Assembly (NCBI RefSeq): GCF_000987765.1 | Contig: NZ_LAHP01000008.1 | Span: 86,237 to 150,236 of the forward strand | From: Arsukibacterium sp. MJ3 | GTDB taxonomy: Bacteria > Pseudomonadota > Gammaproteobacteria > Enterobacterales > Alteromonadaceae | Direction: 5' to 3' | Length of the DNA: 64,000 nt | Part shown: positions 47,744-57,701 of the stretch, one piece after another | How the letters are laid out: each line of letters begins with the position of its first letter | Position numbering within the stretch: the first letter of the stretch is position 1 | Made by a program: the position numbers and the translations under genes | Notes under the pieces: model-generated | The model's input: the letters and a program-made list of their open reading frames with translations, nothing else | Told to the model about the DNA's origin: nothing | Database searches by the model: none

Positions 47744-48586
47744 TTATTTTTTAACTGTTAACGGTCGAAAATACCCTGTATTTTTATAAAAGTCTGCCGA
47801 GCAATTGCCCTGCCACCACTTAGGCACCCCCAGCAAGGGTAACGGTGTCAGTTGCTGATTATCAAGAAGTAATGCACCGTTAGCAATTTGTTGCGTAAGT
47901 TTTTTATCTAAAAAACGGTAAGCATCTGTTAAAGGCCACTGGCTAAAGCCTGTTGGCACGCTTAAAAACAGACACTTGGCAGTTAAACCCAAAAAGGGCC
48001 TGGTTGCCATTTCATATATTGCATGGCCGAAAATAATCGGCCTTATGACCTGCCACCAGTCGCTGCGCTTTAGCACAAAGCTTTGCTGCCACTGATGCGC
48101 GCGCAGCAGCTCGGCATGCTGAAATGCAGCAGGCTCCAGGCAAATAATTACCCCGCACTCATCAAACAATGTCAGTTTATTGCGCAGTTTACTGCGCTGT
48201 TTTAAGCCATGTACGGCAATCTCTGCCATATGCAGCTGGTTTAAAAGCGCCTTCGTCTGTGGAAACAAGCCCCAGATACCGGCGCCAAATAAGTCATGCC
48301 AGTTATTTAGCCGGGTCGGTACCCGGCCGGTTTCATAAATAAATTGCTCATAATAACGGCCATCTTGCTCCAAGACCGCATTATCAACTAGCTTATAATC
48401 GCTATGCTCAAGCCAATGGTTTAACGTGGTTAAGGCCGGCCAGTTTGCCCAGTTGGCTAACGGGTAGCGCTGACACAGATCATTAAATATCGGGTTCTCA
48501 GACAACACATTAGCTGACCATTGCACTGGCGCCATAAAGCGGGTTTTGGTGTTATTGCTGTTTTTAAGGTTATTACTGCTCATCAT
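47744..48586 (-). CDS. DUF3025 family protein
   Basis: 280 residues (a second ATG follows at once). The family hallmark YEQFIYETGRVPTRLNNWHD continues into LFGAGIWGLFPQTKALLNQL with a conserved WHD-LF core. ECGVIICLEPAAF and GHAIYEMATRPFLGLTAK are further blocks. DUF3025 occurs widely in beta- and gammaproteobacteria, with no known function. It is 20 bp upstream of the NatA-like gene on the same strand and probably in its operon. Confidence 0.85.
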   Translation of the reverse strand: MMSSNNLKNSNNTKTRFMAPVQWSANVLSENPIFNDLCQRYPLANWANWPALTTLNHWLEHSDYKLVDNAVLEQDGRYYEQFIYETGRVPTRLNNWHDLFGAGIWGLFPQTKALLNQLHMAEIAVHGLKQRSKLRNKLTLFDECGVIICLEPAAFQHAELLRAHQWQQSFVLKRSDWWQVIRPIIFGHAIYEMATRPFLGLTAKCLFLSVPTGFSQWPLTDAYRFLDKKLTQQIANGALLLDNQQLTPLPLLGVPKWWQGNCSADFYKNTGYFRPLTVKK

Positions 48587-48786
48587 ATGCTGCTTTTACG
48601 TTGTTAACATTTACCAGGCGGCGCTAAATTACTTGGCCAAACCAGTAAAAAGCACTTGCAATTTTATGCTGGCATGGCACATTCGTAAGGTACGTTTAGA
48701 CGTACATACTGCCAAAATTTATCCGTCGTCTTTCGAAATCCATTGGATAATGATGTGTTTGTTCGAATTAATTAATAGAGGTTATC

Positions 48787-50451
48787 ATGTGTTCGATATT
48801 TGGGGTGCTTGACATCACAACTGATGTTAAAGCGTTGCGCCAACAGGCGCTGCAGTTATCTAAGTTATTACGCCATCGGGGCCCGGACTGGTCTGGCATT
48901 TGGAATGACGATAATGCCATTCTGGTGCATGAGCGCTTGGCTATTGTTGATACTGAAAACGGTGCTCAACCCCTGATTAATGATAATCGACAGCACATTC
49001 TGGCAGTGAACGGTGAGATCTACAATCATAAACAACTCGAAAAAGCGCTTACCACGCCCTACCCGTTTAAAACCAAGTCTGATTGCGAGGTGATTTTGCC
49101 ACTGTATTTAGAGCATGGCGCCGACTTTATTGATCAGTTACAGGGCATGTTCGCTTTTATTTTGTATGATGCCGAGCAAAGCCGCTATCTGATAGCGCGC
49201 GATCACATCGGCATAATTCCGCTGTACTATGGCTATGATGAAAACGGCCAGCTGTTTGTCGCTTCAGAGTTAAAAGCACTGGTGCCGGTGTGCAAACAAA
49301 TTAAAGAGTTCCCACCGGGCCACTATTTTGATAGCAAAATTGGTGAGTTACGGCGCTATTATCAGCGCGACTGGCAAAGCTATGACGCCGTTAAAGACAA
49401 CCCGGCCAGTGAAACTGAACTAAAAGCCGCGCTAGAACACAGTGTTAAAACGCATTTAATGTCAGACGTACCTTATGGCGTATTGTTATCTGGTGGCCTC
49501 GATTCATCACTAATCTCGGCCATTGCCCAGCAATATGCTAAGCGCCGGGTAGAAGATAACGACCAAACCGAAGCCTGGTGGCCACGCTTGCATTCGTTCG
49601 CGGTGGGGTTACCTGGCTCGCCCGATTTAATTGCCGCGCAAAAAGTTGCTGATGCTATAGGCACCGTGCACCACACCGTGCACTTTACCGTGCAAGAAGC
49701 CTTAGATGCGCTTCGCGATGTAATTTACTTTTTAGAAACTTATGACGTTACGACTATTCGGGCGTCTACTCCAATGTACCTGATGGCCCGCAAAATTAAA
49801 GCCACCGGCATTAAAATGGTGTTATCAGGCGAAGGTGCTGACGAGCTGTTTGGTGGTTATTTATATTTTCATAAAGCGCCCAATGCCCAGGAATTTCATC
49901 AAGAAACCCTGCGTAAGCTGGAACGCCTGCATATGTTTGACTGTAACCGCGCAAACAAGGCGATGTCGGCCTGGGGTATTGAAGCTCGCGTGCCATTTTT
50001 AGATAAAACCTTTATGGACGTTGCCATGCGCTTAAACCCACAAGCGAAAATGTGCGGTGGCGGTAAAATGGAGAAACACATTTTACGCCAGGCGTTTGAT
50101 GGCTTGCTACCCAACGAAATTCTATGGCGCCAAAAAGAACAATTTTCTGACGGCGTAGGCTACAACTGGATTGACAGTTTAAAAGCGCATGCCGGCAAAG
50201 AGGTTAGCGATCAGCAAATGGCCACCGCCAGCTTCCGCTTTCCGGTTAATACCCCAGACAGTAAAGAAGCCTACTACTATCGGGTTATTTTTGAAGAGCA
50301 TTTCCCGCATGCCGGGGCAATTGCCTGTGTGCCAGGGGGTAAGTCGGTTGCGTGTTCAACACCTGAAGCACTGGCCTGGGATGCTAAAATGGCCGAAATG
50401 ACCGATCCGTCCGGGCGGGCGGTGCGCGACGTTCACTCGCAAGGTTATTGA
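48787..50451 (+). CDS. asnB: Asparagine synthetase B (glutamine-hydrolysing)
   Basis: 554 residues, the same length as E. coli AsnB. Cys2 of MCSIFGV is the glutaminase nucleophile and the N-terminal class-II amidotransferase domain runs to about 205. The synthetase domain has the PP-loop SGGLDSS and SGEGADELFGGY. It converts Asp, Gln and ATP to Asn. AGAGG lies 5 nt upstream, and a terminator follows. Confidence 0.96.
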   Translation: MCSIFGVLDITTDVKALRQQALQLSKLLRHRGPDWSGIWNDDNAILVHERLAIVDTENGAQPLINDNRQHILAVNGEIYNHKQLEKALTTPYPFKTKSDCEVILPLYLEHGADFIDQLQGMFAFILYDAEQSRYLIARDHIGIIPLYYGYDENGQLFVASELKALVPVCKQIKEFPPGHYFDSKIGELRRYYQRDWQSYDAVKDNPASETELKAALEHSVKTHLMSDVPYGVLLSGGLDSSLISAIAQQYAKRRVEDNDQTEAWWPRLHSFAVGLPGSPDLIAAQKVADAIGTVHHTVHFTVQEALDALRDVIYFLETYDVTTIRASTPMYLMARKIKATGIKMVLSGEGADELFGGYLYFHKAPNAQEFHQETLRKLERLHMFDCNRANKAMSAWGIEARVPFLDKTFMDVAMRLNPQAKMCGGGKMEKHILRQAFDGLLPNEILWRQKEQFSDGVGYNWIDSLKAHAGKEVSDQQMATASFRFPVNTPDSKEAYYYRVIFEEHFPHAGAIACVPGGKSVACSTPEALAWDAKMAEMTDPSGRAVRDVHSQGY

Positions 50452-50534
50452 TACTATTTAGGCAGCTTGTCACTCACTTATCACTTAAAAAGTAACACTT
50501 AATAATTAAACTTTAATATTCACCCCTCAACACG

Positions 50535-50566
50535 AAAGGCCACAACCCTGTGGCCTTTATTTATTG
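50535..50566 (+). terminator. Rho-independent terminator after asnB
   Basis: Stem AAAGGCCACA (50535-50544), loop ACCC, stem TGTGGCCTTT (50549-50558), then ATTTATT. It separates asnB from the next transcription unit. Confidence 0.88.
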
Positions 50567-50667
50567 GTATATCACCGTCTCAAACTGCACAGTAACGTTG
50601 CATTGTTAGCAGTTACTGGCACAATAACCACCCTAAACTAAACTGCGTTGTTATTCAGAGCTAAAGT

Positions 50668-51789
50668 ATGATCATTGCAAGCTTACTGCTCGCCAGCAGC
50701 CTAAGCATGGCAGATAACAGCCAGGCTATTGTGGACCCATTCAGCGAGTTACATGTTAGTGGCCAATGGCTAACTGACAACCGCCAGCAACACCTGCTTG
50801 ACCCACAAAGCTCTGGCTTAACTTTGCGCCATGGCGAGCTTATTCATATTGGCGATAACAGTGCCGCACTGCCAATGCGCAATGTATTACTTAGAATTAA
50901 CCCGGCAAATGGTAACGTTATTGCCCCCGCCATAACAATAACCGTGGCGCCAGCCTTAACAAATAGCTGTTTTAGTGAACTGTTAACTAGCTACCCCGAT
51001 TGGGAGTCATTAACCTGGGACAGGCAAGACGACACCACATTAATAACGGTAACCGAAGACTCTTCAGGTTTTCAGCTTAAAGGCGAATGTGCTTCCCGCT
51101 ATAACGCAACGCATTCCACGGCATACCCTACGCTGTTGGTTAACATTAAAATTGATAAAGCGCTAAGCACAGCAGAAATTGTGGCAGTACGACCAGTACA
51201 GTTTCCTGCCCACGCCAAGGTAGGCAATTTTGCCAATGACGGCATTGAAGGCCTGGCGATTGACAACAATTCAAATCTTTATTTGGCGCTGGAGAAAAAT
51301 CAGGCCAATGCACCGATGATTTTTACGGTGCCCTATACCGCTGATTTCTGGCATAGTGAAGACTTTATTGCGGTTAATGACAGCGGCTTTAACCTGCCAG
51401 TGCCTGATGCCAATAATCATCCTATTAATGGTCTGGATTATCTTGCTCATCCCAAACCGGGCCATCCGGGCTACTTAGTGGCCGCAGCGCGCAATGATAA
51501 CCAGTTATGGATTATTGATATTAGCCAGCAGCAAAAGCCTTTTGTGCAGCAATTACATTTTTATGCGCCATCAGGTGATGCTAACAACTGCCCGCCGTTT
51601 GAAAAGCTGCACAATACCTCTATTGAGGGGGTAGCCGTAGCGGGCAATAAGGTGTATTTGGTGAATGATCCATGGAAAAGCCAGTATAAAAATAATATTC
51701 AATGTTCTGCTAATGCTATAAATTTTGAACAGTTTTCGCCGCTATTGTTTCAACTTAATCTTGACCCACGCTGGTTTATCCAGCCCTAA
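50668..51789 (+). CDS. Secreted beta-propeller-like protein, function unknown
   Basis: 373 residues with a short signal-like N-terminus (cleavage perhaps after LSMA). The second half has propeller-type segments: NDGIEGLAIDNNSNLYLALE, INGLDYLAHP and TSIEGVAVAGNKVYLVND, a pattern seen in phytase-like/esterase-like beta-propellers. The first half (NPANGNVIAPAITITV, a Cys pair at about 97 and 142) is not recognised. It should be periplasmic. It begins after the asnB terminator and is 21 bp before the J-domain gene, so co-transcription is likely. Confidence 0.65.
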   Translation: MIIASLLLASSLSMADNSQAIVDPFSELHVSGQWLTDNRQQHLLDPQSSGLTLRHGELIHIGDNSAALPMRNVLLRINPANGNVIAPAITITVAPALTNSCFSELLTSYPDWESLTWDRQDDTTLITVTEDSSGFQLKGECASRYNATHSTAYPTLLVNIKIDKALSTAEIVAVRPVQFPAHAKVGNFANDGIEGLAIDNNSNLYLALEKNQANAPMIFTVPYTADFWHSEDFIAVNDSGFNLPVPDANNHPINGLDYLAHPKPGHPGYLVAAARNDNQLWIIDISQQQKPFVQQLHFYAPSGDANNCPPFEKLHNTSIEGVAVAGNKVYLVNDPWKSQYKNNIQCSANAINFEQFSPLLFQLNLDPRWFIQP

Positions 51790-51810
51790 TAACCACGTTG
51801 CAGGACCTTT

Positions 51811-52092
51811 ATGATTAACCATTTTCGGGTACTTGGGGTTAAAACCAACGCCAGCGATGACGATATTAAAAAAGCCTATAAACGCTTATCGAACCGCTAC
51901 CACCCAGACAAACTGCTGGGCTTGAGCGATAATGAGAAAGAGCAGGCTGCCAGCCAGTTACAACGGGTTAAACAAGCCTATGATGTGCTGGCTGATCCGA
52001 AGCAAAAATCGGCTTTTGTGAAAGACTTTAACAATGTCATTGTTACTGATCCGGCTGCTGCCATGCAGGAGTTGTGGGATCAGTACTATTAA
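51811..52092 (+). CDS. Minimal J-domain (DnaJ-like) protein
   Basis: 93 residues: a J-domain (about 3-70, HPD at 31-33, preceded by KKAYKRLSNRY and followed by QRVKQAYDVLADPKQK) with only a short tail. There is no zinc finger or C-terminal substrate domain. It should stimulate DnaK ATPase and deliver a dedicated client. The next three genes are candidates for that client. AGGA lies 6-7 nt before the ATG. Confidence 0.85.
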   Translation: MINHFRVLGVKTNASDDDIKKAYKRLSNRYHPDKLLGLSDNEKEQAASQLQRVKQAYDVLADPKQKSAFVKDFNNVIVTDPAAAMQELWDQYY

Positions 52093-52169
52093 TATGCTGC
52101 TGTTTTAGCTACCTTTGGTTATGGCTATTTAACACTTTCTGATAATTACGATAGGATCGGGACCACCTG

Positions 52170-52757
52170 ATGGCTACAAAACTAAATTTATCACGCATTC
52201 GCGCGTTGCAAACTGACGCTAAAGACAATATTGAATCTTACCTGGATCCGGAAACCCCGAAAGCGCTGGAACAATTTACCGCTAAAATGAAAACGGTTTT
52301 GTTGCGCGATCCTGATATGTTGCAGGCACTGCCTGAATATTTACCCGTGGCACTCTATGGCCGGGTAAAGTTTCCACCCACGGCCACGTTAAAATGGCAA
52401 CAGTGGCTCGACAGTGCCACCGCCCCTAGCTGGGACGAATTTAAAATTGCGGTGGCCTTTAATAATGCCGACGTAGAATTGGTTAAAGCCGTACGGGCTT
52501 ACTCTGAACCACTGCTGATTGAAGCCTGCGCAGTGTTATTTTTAATGGAATTCGGTGACAACATTAACCGCACGGGCAAAGGTGCTAGCGCAGACAATGA
52601 CCCTGAGCAAGATCACGAAAACGATGACGAACACGTAGACGAGCAACACGACGTGTATGACCAAGATGACCATAACAACGACAATGCTGATGACGACGAG
52701 CCTGGTTACGATAATCAATACGACGATGTTCGCTTTAACAGAGAGAAACCGGAATGA
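52170..52757 (+). CDS. Uncharacterised protein with an acidic low-complexity tail
   Basis: 195 residues. The first 130 are predicted helical and moderately hydrophobic ([37 protein letters not shown]), with no signal peptide. From about 135 the protein is almost all Asp, Glu, Asn, His and Gln (for example [14 protein letters not shown]), a disordered, strongly acidic tail. No family recognised. Its last 4 nt overlap the next gene (ATGA). The tail could bind a basic partner, metal or a chaperone; this is inference. Confidence 0.7.
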   Translation: MATKLNLSRIRALQTDAKDNIESYLDPETPKALEQFTAKMKTVLLRDPDMLQALPEYLPVALYGRVKFPPTATLKWQQWLDSATAPSWDEFKIAVAFNNADVELVKAVRAYSEPLLIEACAVLFLMEFGDNINRTGKGASADNDPEQDHENDDEHVDEQHDVYDQDDHNNDNADDDEPGYDNQYDDVRFNREKPE

Positions 52758-53515
52758 CGAATTTAATTGCCCTGGCGGTTGCTGAAATTAAAGAATTGGC
52801 CATGATAGAACCGAAACAGGCCAGTAAAAAATTTGAGCTTATTGCCAACACCATGAGCGATGAGCAGTTGGTTGAAGTAATTGAAAATATTGATATTGTT
52901 ACCCTAACTCAAATGAACAGCCAGCATGACATTTCTTTTCCATCGATTATTTCAGAGCTGATGAGCCCGGAGCGCATTCGCGATATCGTTTGCCAGCAGC
53001 CCTTGTACTGGGAAGAAAAAATTAAAAATAATGCTGATGAGTTACAGCAACACACCTTTAATTTTTTAACCTACCTTATTCGTACCCAAGACAGTGAAGA
53101 CAAACAAGCTGCAATTTTAGAGTGTGTAGCAGAAGATCCTGCCGGATTATTTTATTTATCTATCCCTTTTATTGAGCTTTACCGTGGTGAAGCCATTATT
53201 GATGATGATGGTTTCAATGATATGCAACACGACGAAGATGAAGATTTAGAAGAGGCCGTACGTTACACCGAACGGCAATTAAATGAAGATGCCCATGGTT
53301 TAGGGATAGACGACCCACGCAGCTTACTGGCACTTATTCGCCAACTAACACCCCAGGTAGAACAGGCCATAAAAGCGCTTATTCGCAATGAAAATTCTGG
53401 CTGGGAAGGTATTATTAATAAGTTTGCTACCGAACTGGTGATGCAGGCGAAAGAGAAAAACCAGGCAACAGATGAATTTGCCGAAGTGGATGATATGTTT
53501 AGTTTTCTCGAGTAA
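52754..53515 (+). CDS. Uncharacterised acidic helical protein
   Basis: 253 residues, helical throughout, acidic, no membrane segment. Notable: [20 protein letters not shown] near the N-terminus, an acidic patch ([17 protein letters not shown]) at about 155-171 and a charged C-terminus ([14 protein letters not shown]). It starts in the ATGA overlap with the upstream gene, so the two are translationally coupled. No family recognised. Confidence 0.7.
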   Translation: MTNLIALAVAEIKELAMIEPKQASKKFELIANTMSDEQLVEVIENIDIVTLTQMNSQHDISFPSIISELMSPERIRDIVCQQPLYWEEKIKNNADELQQHTFNFLTYLIRTQDSEDKQAAILECVAEDPAGLFYLSIPFIELYRGEAIIDDDGFNDMQHDEDEDLEEAVRYTERQLNEDAHGLGIDDPRSLLALIRQLTPQVEQAIKALIRNENSGWEGIINKFATELVMQAKEKNQATDEFAEVDDMFSFLE

Positions 53516-53578
53516 CCCTTGCCTGTAACACGCTTTATGCCTAAAAACAGGATAATAAGAATAATAAGGATAGGTTAG

Positions 53579-54472
53579 ATGCAGTTAATGGTACGCGATG
53601 GCAGTACTGGCCCGTTCTTAAGCCAGGTAATTACCCATGCTCTGGCAACAGAACAACTCAGCAGCGAGCAGCTGAGGCAAATTAAAAGCAAAGCCGTGTT
53701 AATGAGCCTAAAATTTGCCGACAAATTTTACAACAAGCACAAGATGCACCTGCTGGAGCAAGCAGCTTACGATATTATTGGTGTGGTAAGCCTTGGCTTG
53801 CTGGAATTATCGGATAAAGATCAACAACGGGCGCTTACCCTGTTACTGGCGCCAGAGGGCCTGGTAAAGCCCTTTCAAAAAGGCTGGAATATGCTGAGCA
53901 CGGTTAGCCAGCTCACTGCTGGCAAGTCACTGTATGGCGAAGTAGATGAGCAATTACTGCAGCAGTTATCATGCCCGCCCGATGCCGAAGACTGGCCCGG
54001 CTGGCAGCATTATCAATACGCGTTAACAGAGCATCGGCGCAACCAGGCCATGCAATTACTGCAACAGCAGTTTTATGCCCGCAGCCACTTTGACGAGTTT
54101 GAACATTTTAGCTTAGAGGAAGTGTTAGCCGAAGTGGTGTTTTATCGCGCGCTTACCGGCGGTGATAAAGTACGTCAGGATTTAAAAAAACGGCTGCTGA
54201 ACATTACGCTGTCACCACACTGGTTTAATGCTACTTTTTTTGCGTTGCAAACCGAAGTAACGTTGACAGAATTACCCACGGCCAATGCTGACGCTATTCG
54301 TGCCGATTTAGGCCAGCATTTTATTCCGGCGCTATTACGCACGTTACACTTTGCCAAAGATTACCAGGTACTGGCAAAACAACATGCCTCGCCCGAAAAA
54401 CTTGACAGCTTTGAAGGAAAACAAGGCTTAACCAACCCGCTACTGGGTTGGCCGCAATATTTGGAGTTATAG
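53579..54472 (+). CDS. Uncharacterised helical protein
   Basis: 297 residues, Leu- and Gln-rich helices, no signal or membrane segment. Visible blocks are AVLMSLKFADKFYNKHKMHL, LLELSDKDQQRALTLLLAPE and HFSLEEVLAEVVFYRALTGG. AGGATAGG precedes the ATG; 63 bp separate it from the upstream gene. No family recognised. It ends the apparent operon that begins at 50668, and a weak A/T-rich hairpin follows. Confidence 0.7.
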   Translation: MQLMVRDGSTGPFLSQVITHALATEQLSSEQLRQIKSKAVLMSLKFADKFYNKHKMHLLEQAAYDIIGVVSLGLLELSDKDQQRALTLLLAPEGLVKPFQKGWNMLSTVSQLTAGKSLYGEVDEQLLQQLSCPPDAEDWPGWQHYQYALTEHRRNQAMQLLQQQFYARSHFDEFEHFSLEEVLAEVVFYRALTGGDKVRQDLKKRLLNITLSPHWFNATFFALQTEVTLTELPTANADAIRADLGQHFIPALLRTLHFAKDYQVLAKQHASPEKLDSFEGKQGLTNPLLGWPQYLEL

Positions 54473-54473
54473 T

Positions 54474-54501
54474 ATTTTGAGTTATAATATCAAAATTTTT
54501 T
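54474..54501 (+). terminator. Weak terminator-like hairpin
   Basis: ATTTTGA (54474-54480) pairs with TCAAAAT (54490-54496) and is followed by a run of T. The stem is A/T-rich, so efficiency is doubtful. It lies 2 bp past the stop of the 297-residue gene. Confidence 0.4.
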
Positions 54502-54580
54502 AGATGCACGAAAATCAAAGGCTCTGCAAATAACATATGCAGCTTCTTTGATAGGTATCCGTTTTGCTATTTTCCGCTAA

Positions 54581-55438
54581 CTACACCGCACTGCGCCTGG
54601 CCCATAGCGCAAATAATGTTGCGCTAACAAACATCAATAAGCTATAAACACTGGGCGCTATCGACATGGCCGAGCTTTGTAAAATACCGGTAGTAATTAA
54701 CAGCGCTAACGTACCGTTTTGTAAGCCCACTTCTAAGCAAATAGTACGAGCCTGGCGTTCTTGGCCAAGCAGTGTTTTACCCAGAAAATAGCCCATTAGC
54801 ATGGTAACCAGATTAAGCAGTAAGGCGGCGGGGCCGGCTTTAGCAATATAGCGCCACAAGTCATCGCCTAAATTGGCAGCAATACTAATTATAAGTAACA
54901 TAAGTACCATAATTGAAAATTTGCTAATCGCTGGCTCAACGGTCTTGGCAAAGGCCGGCCATTTAGCGCGTAGCAGCATACCTGCCAGCACCGGCAACAC
55001 ACTTACTATAATCAAGGTTAACCAGGTGCGTACTATCGGTAACTGCACGTTAGTTTCAACACCACCGTAAAAGCTAATAGCCCAGGCAGCAAGCAAGGGA
55101 AGAGTAAAAGGCGTAATAAAGCCCACCACTGCCGTTAACGATACTGATAAACCCACATCAGCCTTGCTTAAGTAGCTATATAAATTAGAGGTAGTGCCGC
55201 CCGGGCACAGCGCCAAAATAAATAAGCCAATGGCCAGTTCGGCCTGTAAATTAAAGAGTGCAATAACCGCTATTGCGCTGATGGGCAGTATTATTAACTG
55301 AGCGAAGGCGCCAAGCAAAAACCCTTTTGGGGCCGCAAATACCCGGGAAAAGTCGGCCGGGCGTAAGCTAAGGCCAACGCCGGTCATGATCAGGATCAGC
55401 GCTATAGGTAAGCCAATTTGGGTTAACATGCTAAACAT
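54581..55438 (-). CDS. Bile acid:sodium symporter family (BASS) transporter
   Basis: 285 residues and about nine to ten helices. The sodium-binding crossover region is visible as ALCPGGTTSNLYSYLSKADV, and the second half carries EVGLQNGTLALLIT, both hallmarks of the SBF/BASS family (YocS-like). It imports organic anions with sodium, or keto acids in plant homologues; the substrate here is unknown. AGGAG precedes the ATG. It follows the TSUP gene on the same strand by 24 bp. Confidence 0.9.
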   Translation of the reverse strand: MFSMLTQIGLPIALILIMTGVGLSLRPADFSRVFAAPKGFLLGAFAQLIILPISAIAVIALFNLQAELAIGLFILALCPGGTTSNLYSYLSKADVGLSVSLTAVVGFITPFTLPLLAAWAISFYGGVETNVQLPIVRTWLTLIIVSVLPVLAGMLLRAKWPAFAKTVEPAISKFSIMVLMLLIISIAANLGDDLWRYIAKAGPAALLLNLVTMLMGYFLGKTLLGQERQARTICLEVGLQNGTLALLITTGILQSSAMSIAPSVYSLLMFVSATLFALWARRSAV

Positions 55439-55462
55439 TACTGCTCCTGTATCAATTAAAAA

Positions 55463-56485
55463 CTACCTTCTCTTATTATTGGCGGTTTTCTCGCCTACTA
55501 AAACCGCGCCCCAGCGTCGTAAAACCTCAAAGCCAGCCAGGCAAGCCCCAACTGCCAATAACGCCCATAGCATACCGCTAAGCCCTAGCTTTGCCTGCTC
55601 AGAGTACAGTGTCCAGATAAACTGCCCGACACAGAGCGTGGCTACCACTAATAAGGTTGGTTTGCGGCCAATTTTAGCCACAATAAACACGCCAAGCGGC
55701 GCACCTATTGCCACTACCGGCGCGGCTGCCAGCCAGTTTTCAAATACACCGGGCGCCAACCCCTGGCCCGAGACGGTTTTAACCAACACGCCAAGCACTG
55801 AGGTAAAAGCCATTATGACCACGGAAGTAGGAATGGCTATTTTTAAATCAGCCCGGCATATCAATACCAGTGCGGTATACAACACCATATCAATACCTAC
55901 ACCCGTAACAGCCGCCACGGTAGCGCCTGCCAGCAGCCCAATCCAAAGCCCCAGCTTAAAATCCCACTCCTCGTCAAAATCGGTAATGCCGGTGTGGCTG
56001 GCAATTTCAGTTAAGCGACATAAATGCAATAAACCAAAACTGGCCCACACCACGGCAAACACCAACTTAATCCAAAGCTCGGGAATATAAGGGGCAATAA
56101 AAAATATACCAAACGGTGTACCGAACAATGCCCCTAGCATCGCCCCTTTTAAAATGGCCCAGGCCAGCGGCTGGCGCCGCGCCAGAATAAAAATGGCCGC
56201 GCTAGTCATGCCAATAGACTGAATAGCAAAACTGAAATCCCGCCCCAGGCTGGCCGGCAGTTCGAACAACAATACCAGCACCGGAAAACCGACCGTACCG
56301 CCGCCCATTGGTGTAGAACCTGCCGCATAACTACCAAACGTCATCGCCACGGCCATGGGCCAATGCGCTGCCGCAGTAGGCCAATGGCCTGCTACTACCA
56401 CCAAATACAGCCATACCGCATAAAAAGCCGCTAGCCAGAGTAACCACAGCCACAATCGGCTCTTTAAGGGTGAGGGTACCGACAT
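55463..56485 (-). CDS. TSUP (TauE/SafE) family anion exporter
   Basis: 340 residues, eight or more helices. GSYAAGSTPMGGGTVGFPVL near the N-terminus and VTGVGIDMVLYTALVLI in the second half are the repeated TSUP signature. Members export sulfite, sulfoacetate or other small sulfur anions; a sulfur role is a family-level guess. AGGAAG lies upstream of the ATG. Probably co-transcribed with the BASS gene. Confidence 0.88.
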   Translation of the reverse strand: MSVPSPLKSRLWLWLLWLAAFYAVWLYLVVVAGHWPTAAAHWPMAVAMTFGSYAAGSTPMGGGTVGFPVLVLLFELPASLGRDFSFAIQSIGMTSAAIFILARRQPLAWAILKGAMLGALFGTPFGIFFIAPYIPELWIKLVFAVVWASFGLLHLCRLTEIASHTGITDFDEEWDFKLGLWIGLLAGATVAAVTGVGIDMVLYTALVLICRADLKIAIPTSVVIMAFTSVLGVLVKTVSGQGLAPGVFENWLAAAPVVAIGAPLGVFIVAKIGRKPTLLVVATLCVGQFIWTLYSEQAKLGLSGMLWALLAVGACLAGFEVLRRWGAVLVGEKTANNKRR

Positions 56486-56531
56486 ACTGCACTTCCTGCT
56501 TAATTAAGGCACGGGGAGTAAATAAAAAGCA

Positions 56532-57701
56532 TTATAAAAGCGTTTTAATCGCCCTGCCGAGACCGTCCAGGGTTAACGGATACATCCGCTTTGTCATTAA
56601 CTGGCCTATTATGTCGATAGAGTAATAGTGATGCCACCACTGCAGCGGCTGTGGGTTTAGCCACACCGCTTTGGGGTACTGGCTGAGCAGGCGCTGCAGC
56701 CATACTTTGCCCGCTAATTCGTTATAATGCTCAACACTGCCGCCAGGATAGTCAATTTCGTAAGGTCCCATGGTGGCATCGCCTACCATTATTAGCTTAT
56801 AGTCGCTGGCGTAAGTATGAATAATGTCGTCGATTTTTACCTGTTCAGTGTAACGGCGCTTATTGTCGCGCCACACCCCTTCATATATACAGTTGTGAAA
56901 ATAAAAAAACGCTAAATGCTTAAATTCGGTTTTTACCGCGGCAAACAATTGCTGACACTGTTCAATATGATCGTCCATTGAGCCACCAACATCGAAAAAC
57001 ACTAACAACTTTATGGCATTGTGCCGCTCGCGCATAAAACGTAAATCCAGCCAACCTGCTTGCTCAGAGGTAGCCTGAATAGTGCCATGTAAATCCAGTT
57101 CGGTTTCTGCACCACTGCGGGCAAATTTGCGTAGCTGTTTTAAAGCCAGCTTAATGCTGCGGTTATTTAATTCGCTATCGGTATCTAAATCTTGAAACTC
57201 ACGCTTGTCCCACACTTTTACAGCCCGGCGGGCACCACTACCTTGCTGACCAATTCGCACGCCCTCGGGGTTAAAACCAAAAGCACCAAAGGGTGAAGTA
57301 CCACCGGTGCCAATCCATTTATTGCCGCCGGCGTGTTTTTTTTGTTGCTCAGCTAAGCGCTCGCGCAGGGTTTGCAGCAGCTTGTCTACCCCCCCTAATG
57401 CGTGCAGCTTGGCTTTATCTTCATCAGTTAATTTACGCAGTACTTCAGGCACTAACCATTCGGGCGGAATACTGGCAGCAATATCCACTTCGGCTACCCC
57501 GTCAAAATAATCCGCAAAGGCTCTGTCAAATTTATCGTACTGCGTTTCATCTTTTACCAGACAAAGCCTGGATAACTGATAAAAATTGTCAATATCGGCA
57601 AAAATTACTTGCTGCTTTAACGCATTGAGTAAATCCAGCAGCTCGGTAATGCTGGTTTTTAAGCCGTATTTACGCAGGGTAAAAAAGAAATCTATTAGCA
57701 T
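56532..57701 (-). CDS. CoxE-like protein with VWA domain
   Basis: 389 residues. The C-terminal half is a von Willebrand A domain whose MIDAS strand reads LLVFFDVGGSMD (the Ser at DxGGS is kept). The N-terminal half is helical. A Gly-rich linker (GGTSPFGAFGFNPEGVRIGQ) joins them. CoxE-type proteins work with MoxR AAA ATPases as metal-insertion or complex-remodelling pairs; the target is not known here. The partner ATPase is encoded upstream on the same strand, 222 bp away. The ribosome site at the ATG is weak. Confidence 0.88.
   Translation of the reverse strand: MLIDFFFTLRKYGLKTSITELLDLLNALKQQVIFADIDNFYQLSRLCLVKDETQYDKFDRAFADYFDGVAEVDIAASIPPEWLVPEVLRKLTDEDKAKLHALGGVDKLLQTLRERLAEQQKKHAGGNKWIGTGGTSPFGAFGFNPEGVRIGQQGSGARRAVKVWDKREFQDLDTDSELNNRSIKLALKQLRKFARSGAETELDLHGTIQATSEQAGWLDLRFMRERHNAIKLLVFFDVGGSMDDHIEQCQQLFAAVKTEFKHLAFFYFHNCIYEGVWRDNKRRYTEQVKIDDIIHTYASDYKLIMVGDATMGPYEIDYPGGSVEHYNELAGKVWLQRLLSQYPKAVWLNPQPLQWWHHYYSIDIIGQLMTKRMYPLTLDGLGRAIKTLL

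Noticed and set aside
55386..56090. 234-codon plus-strand frame opposite the TSUP gene
   Set aside because: Low-complexity Thr/Ser/Pro-rich translation of the antisense of membrane helices; no ribosome site.
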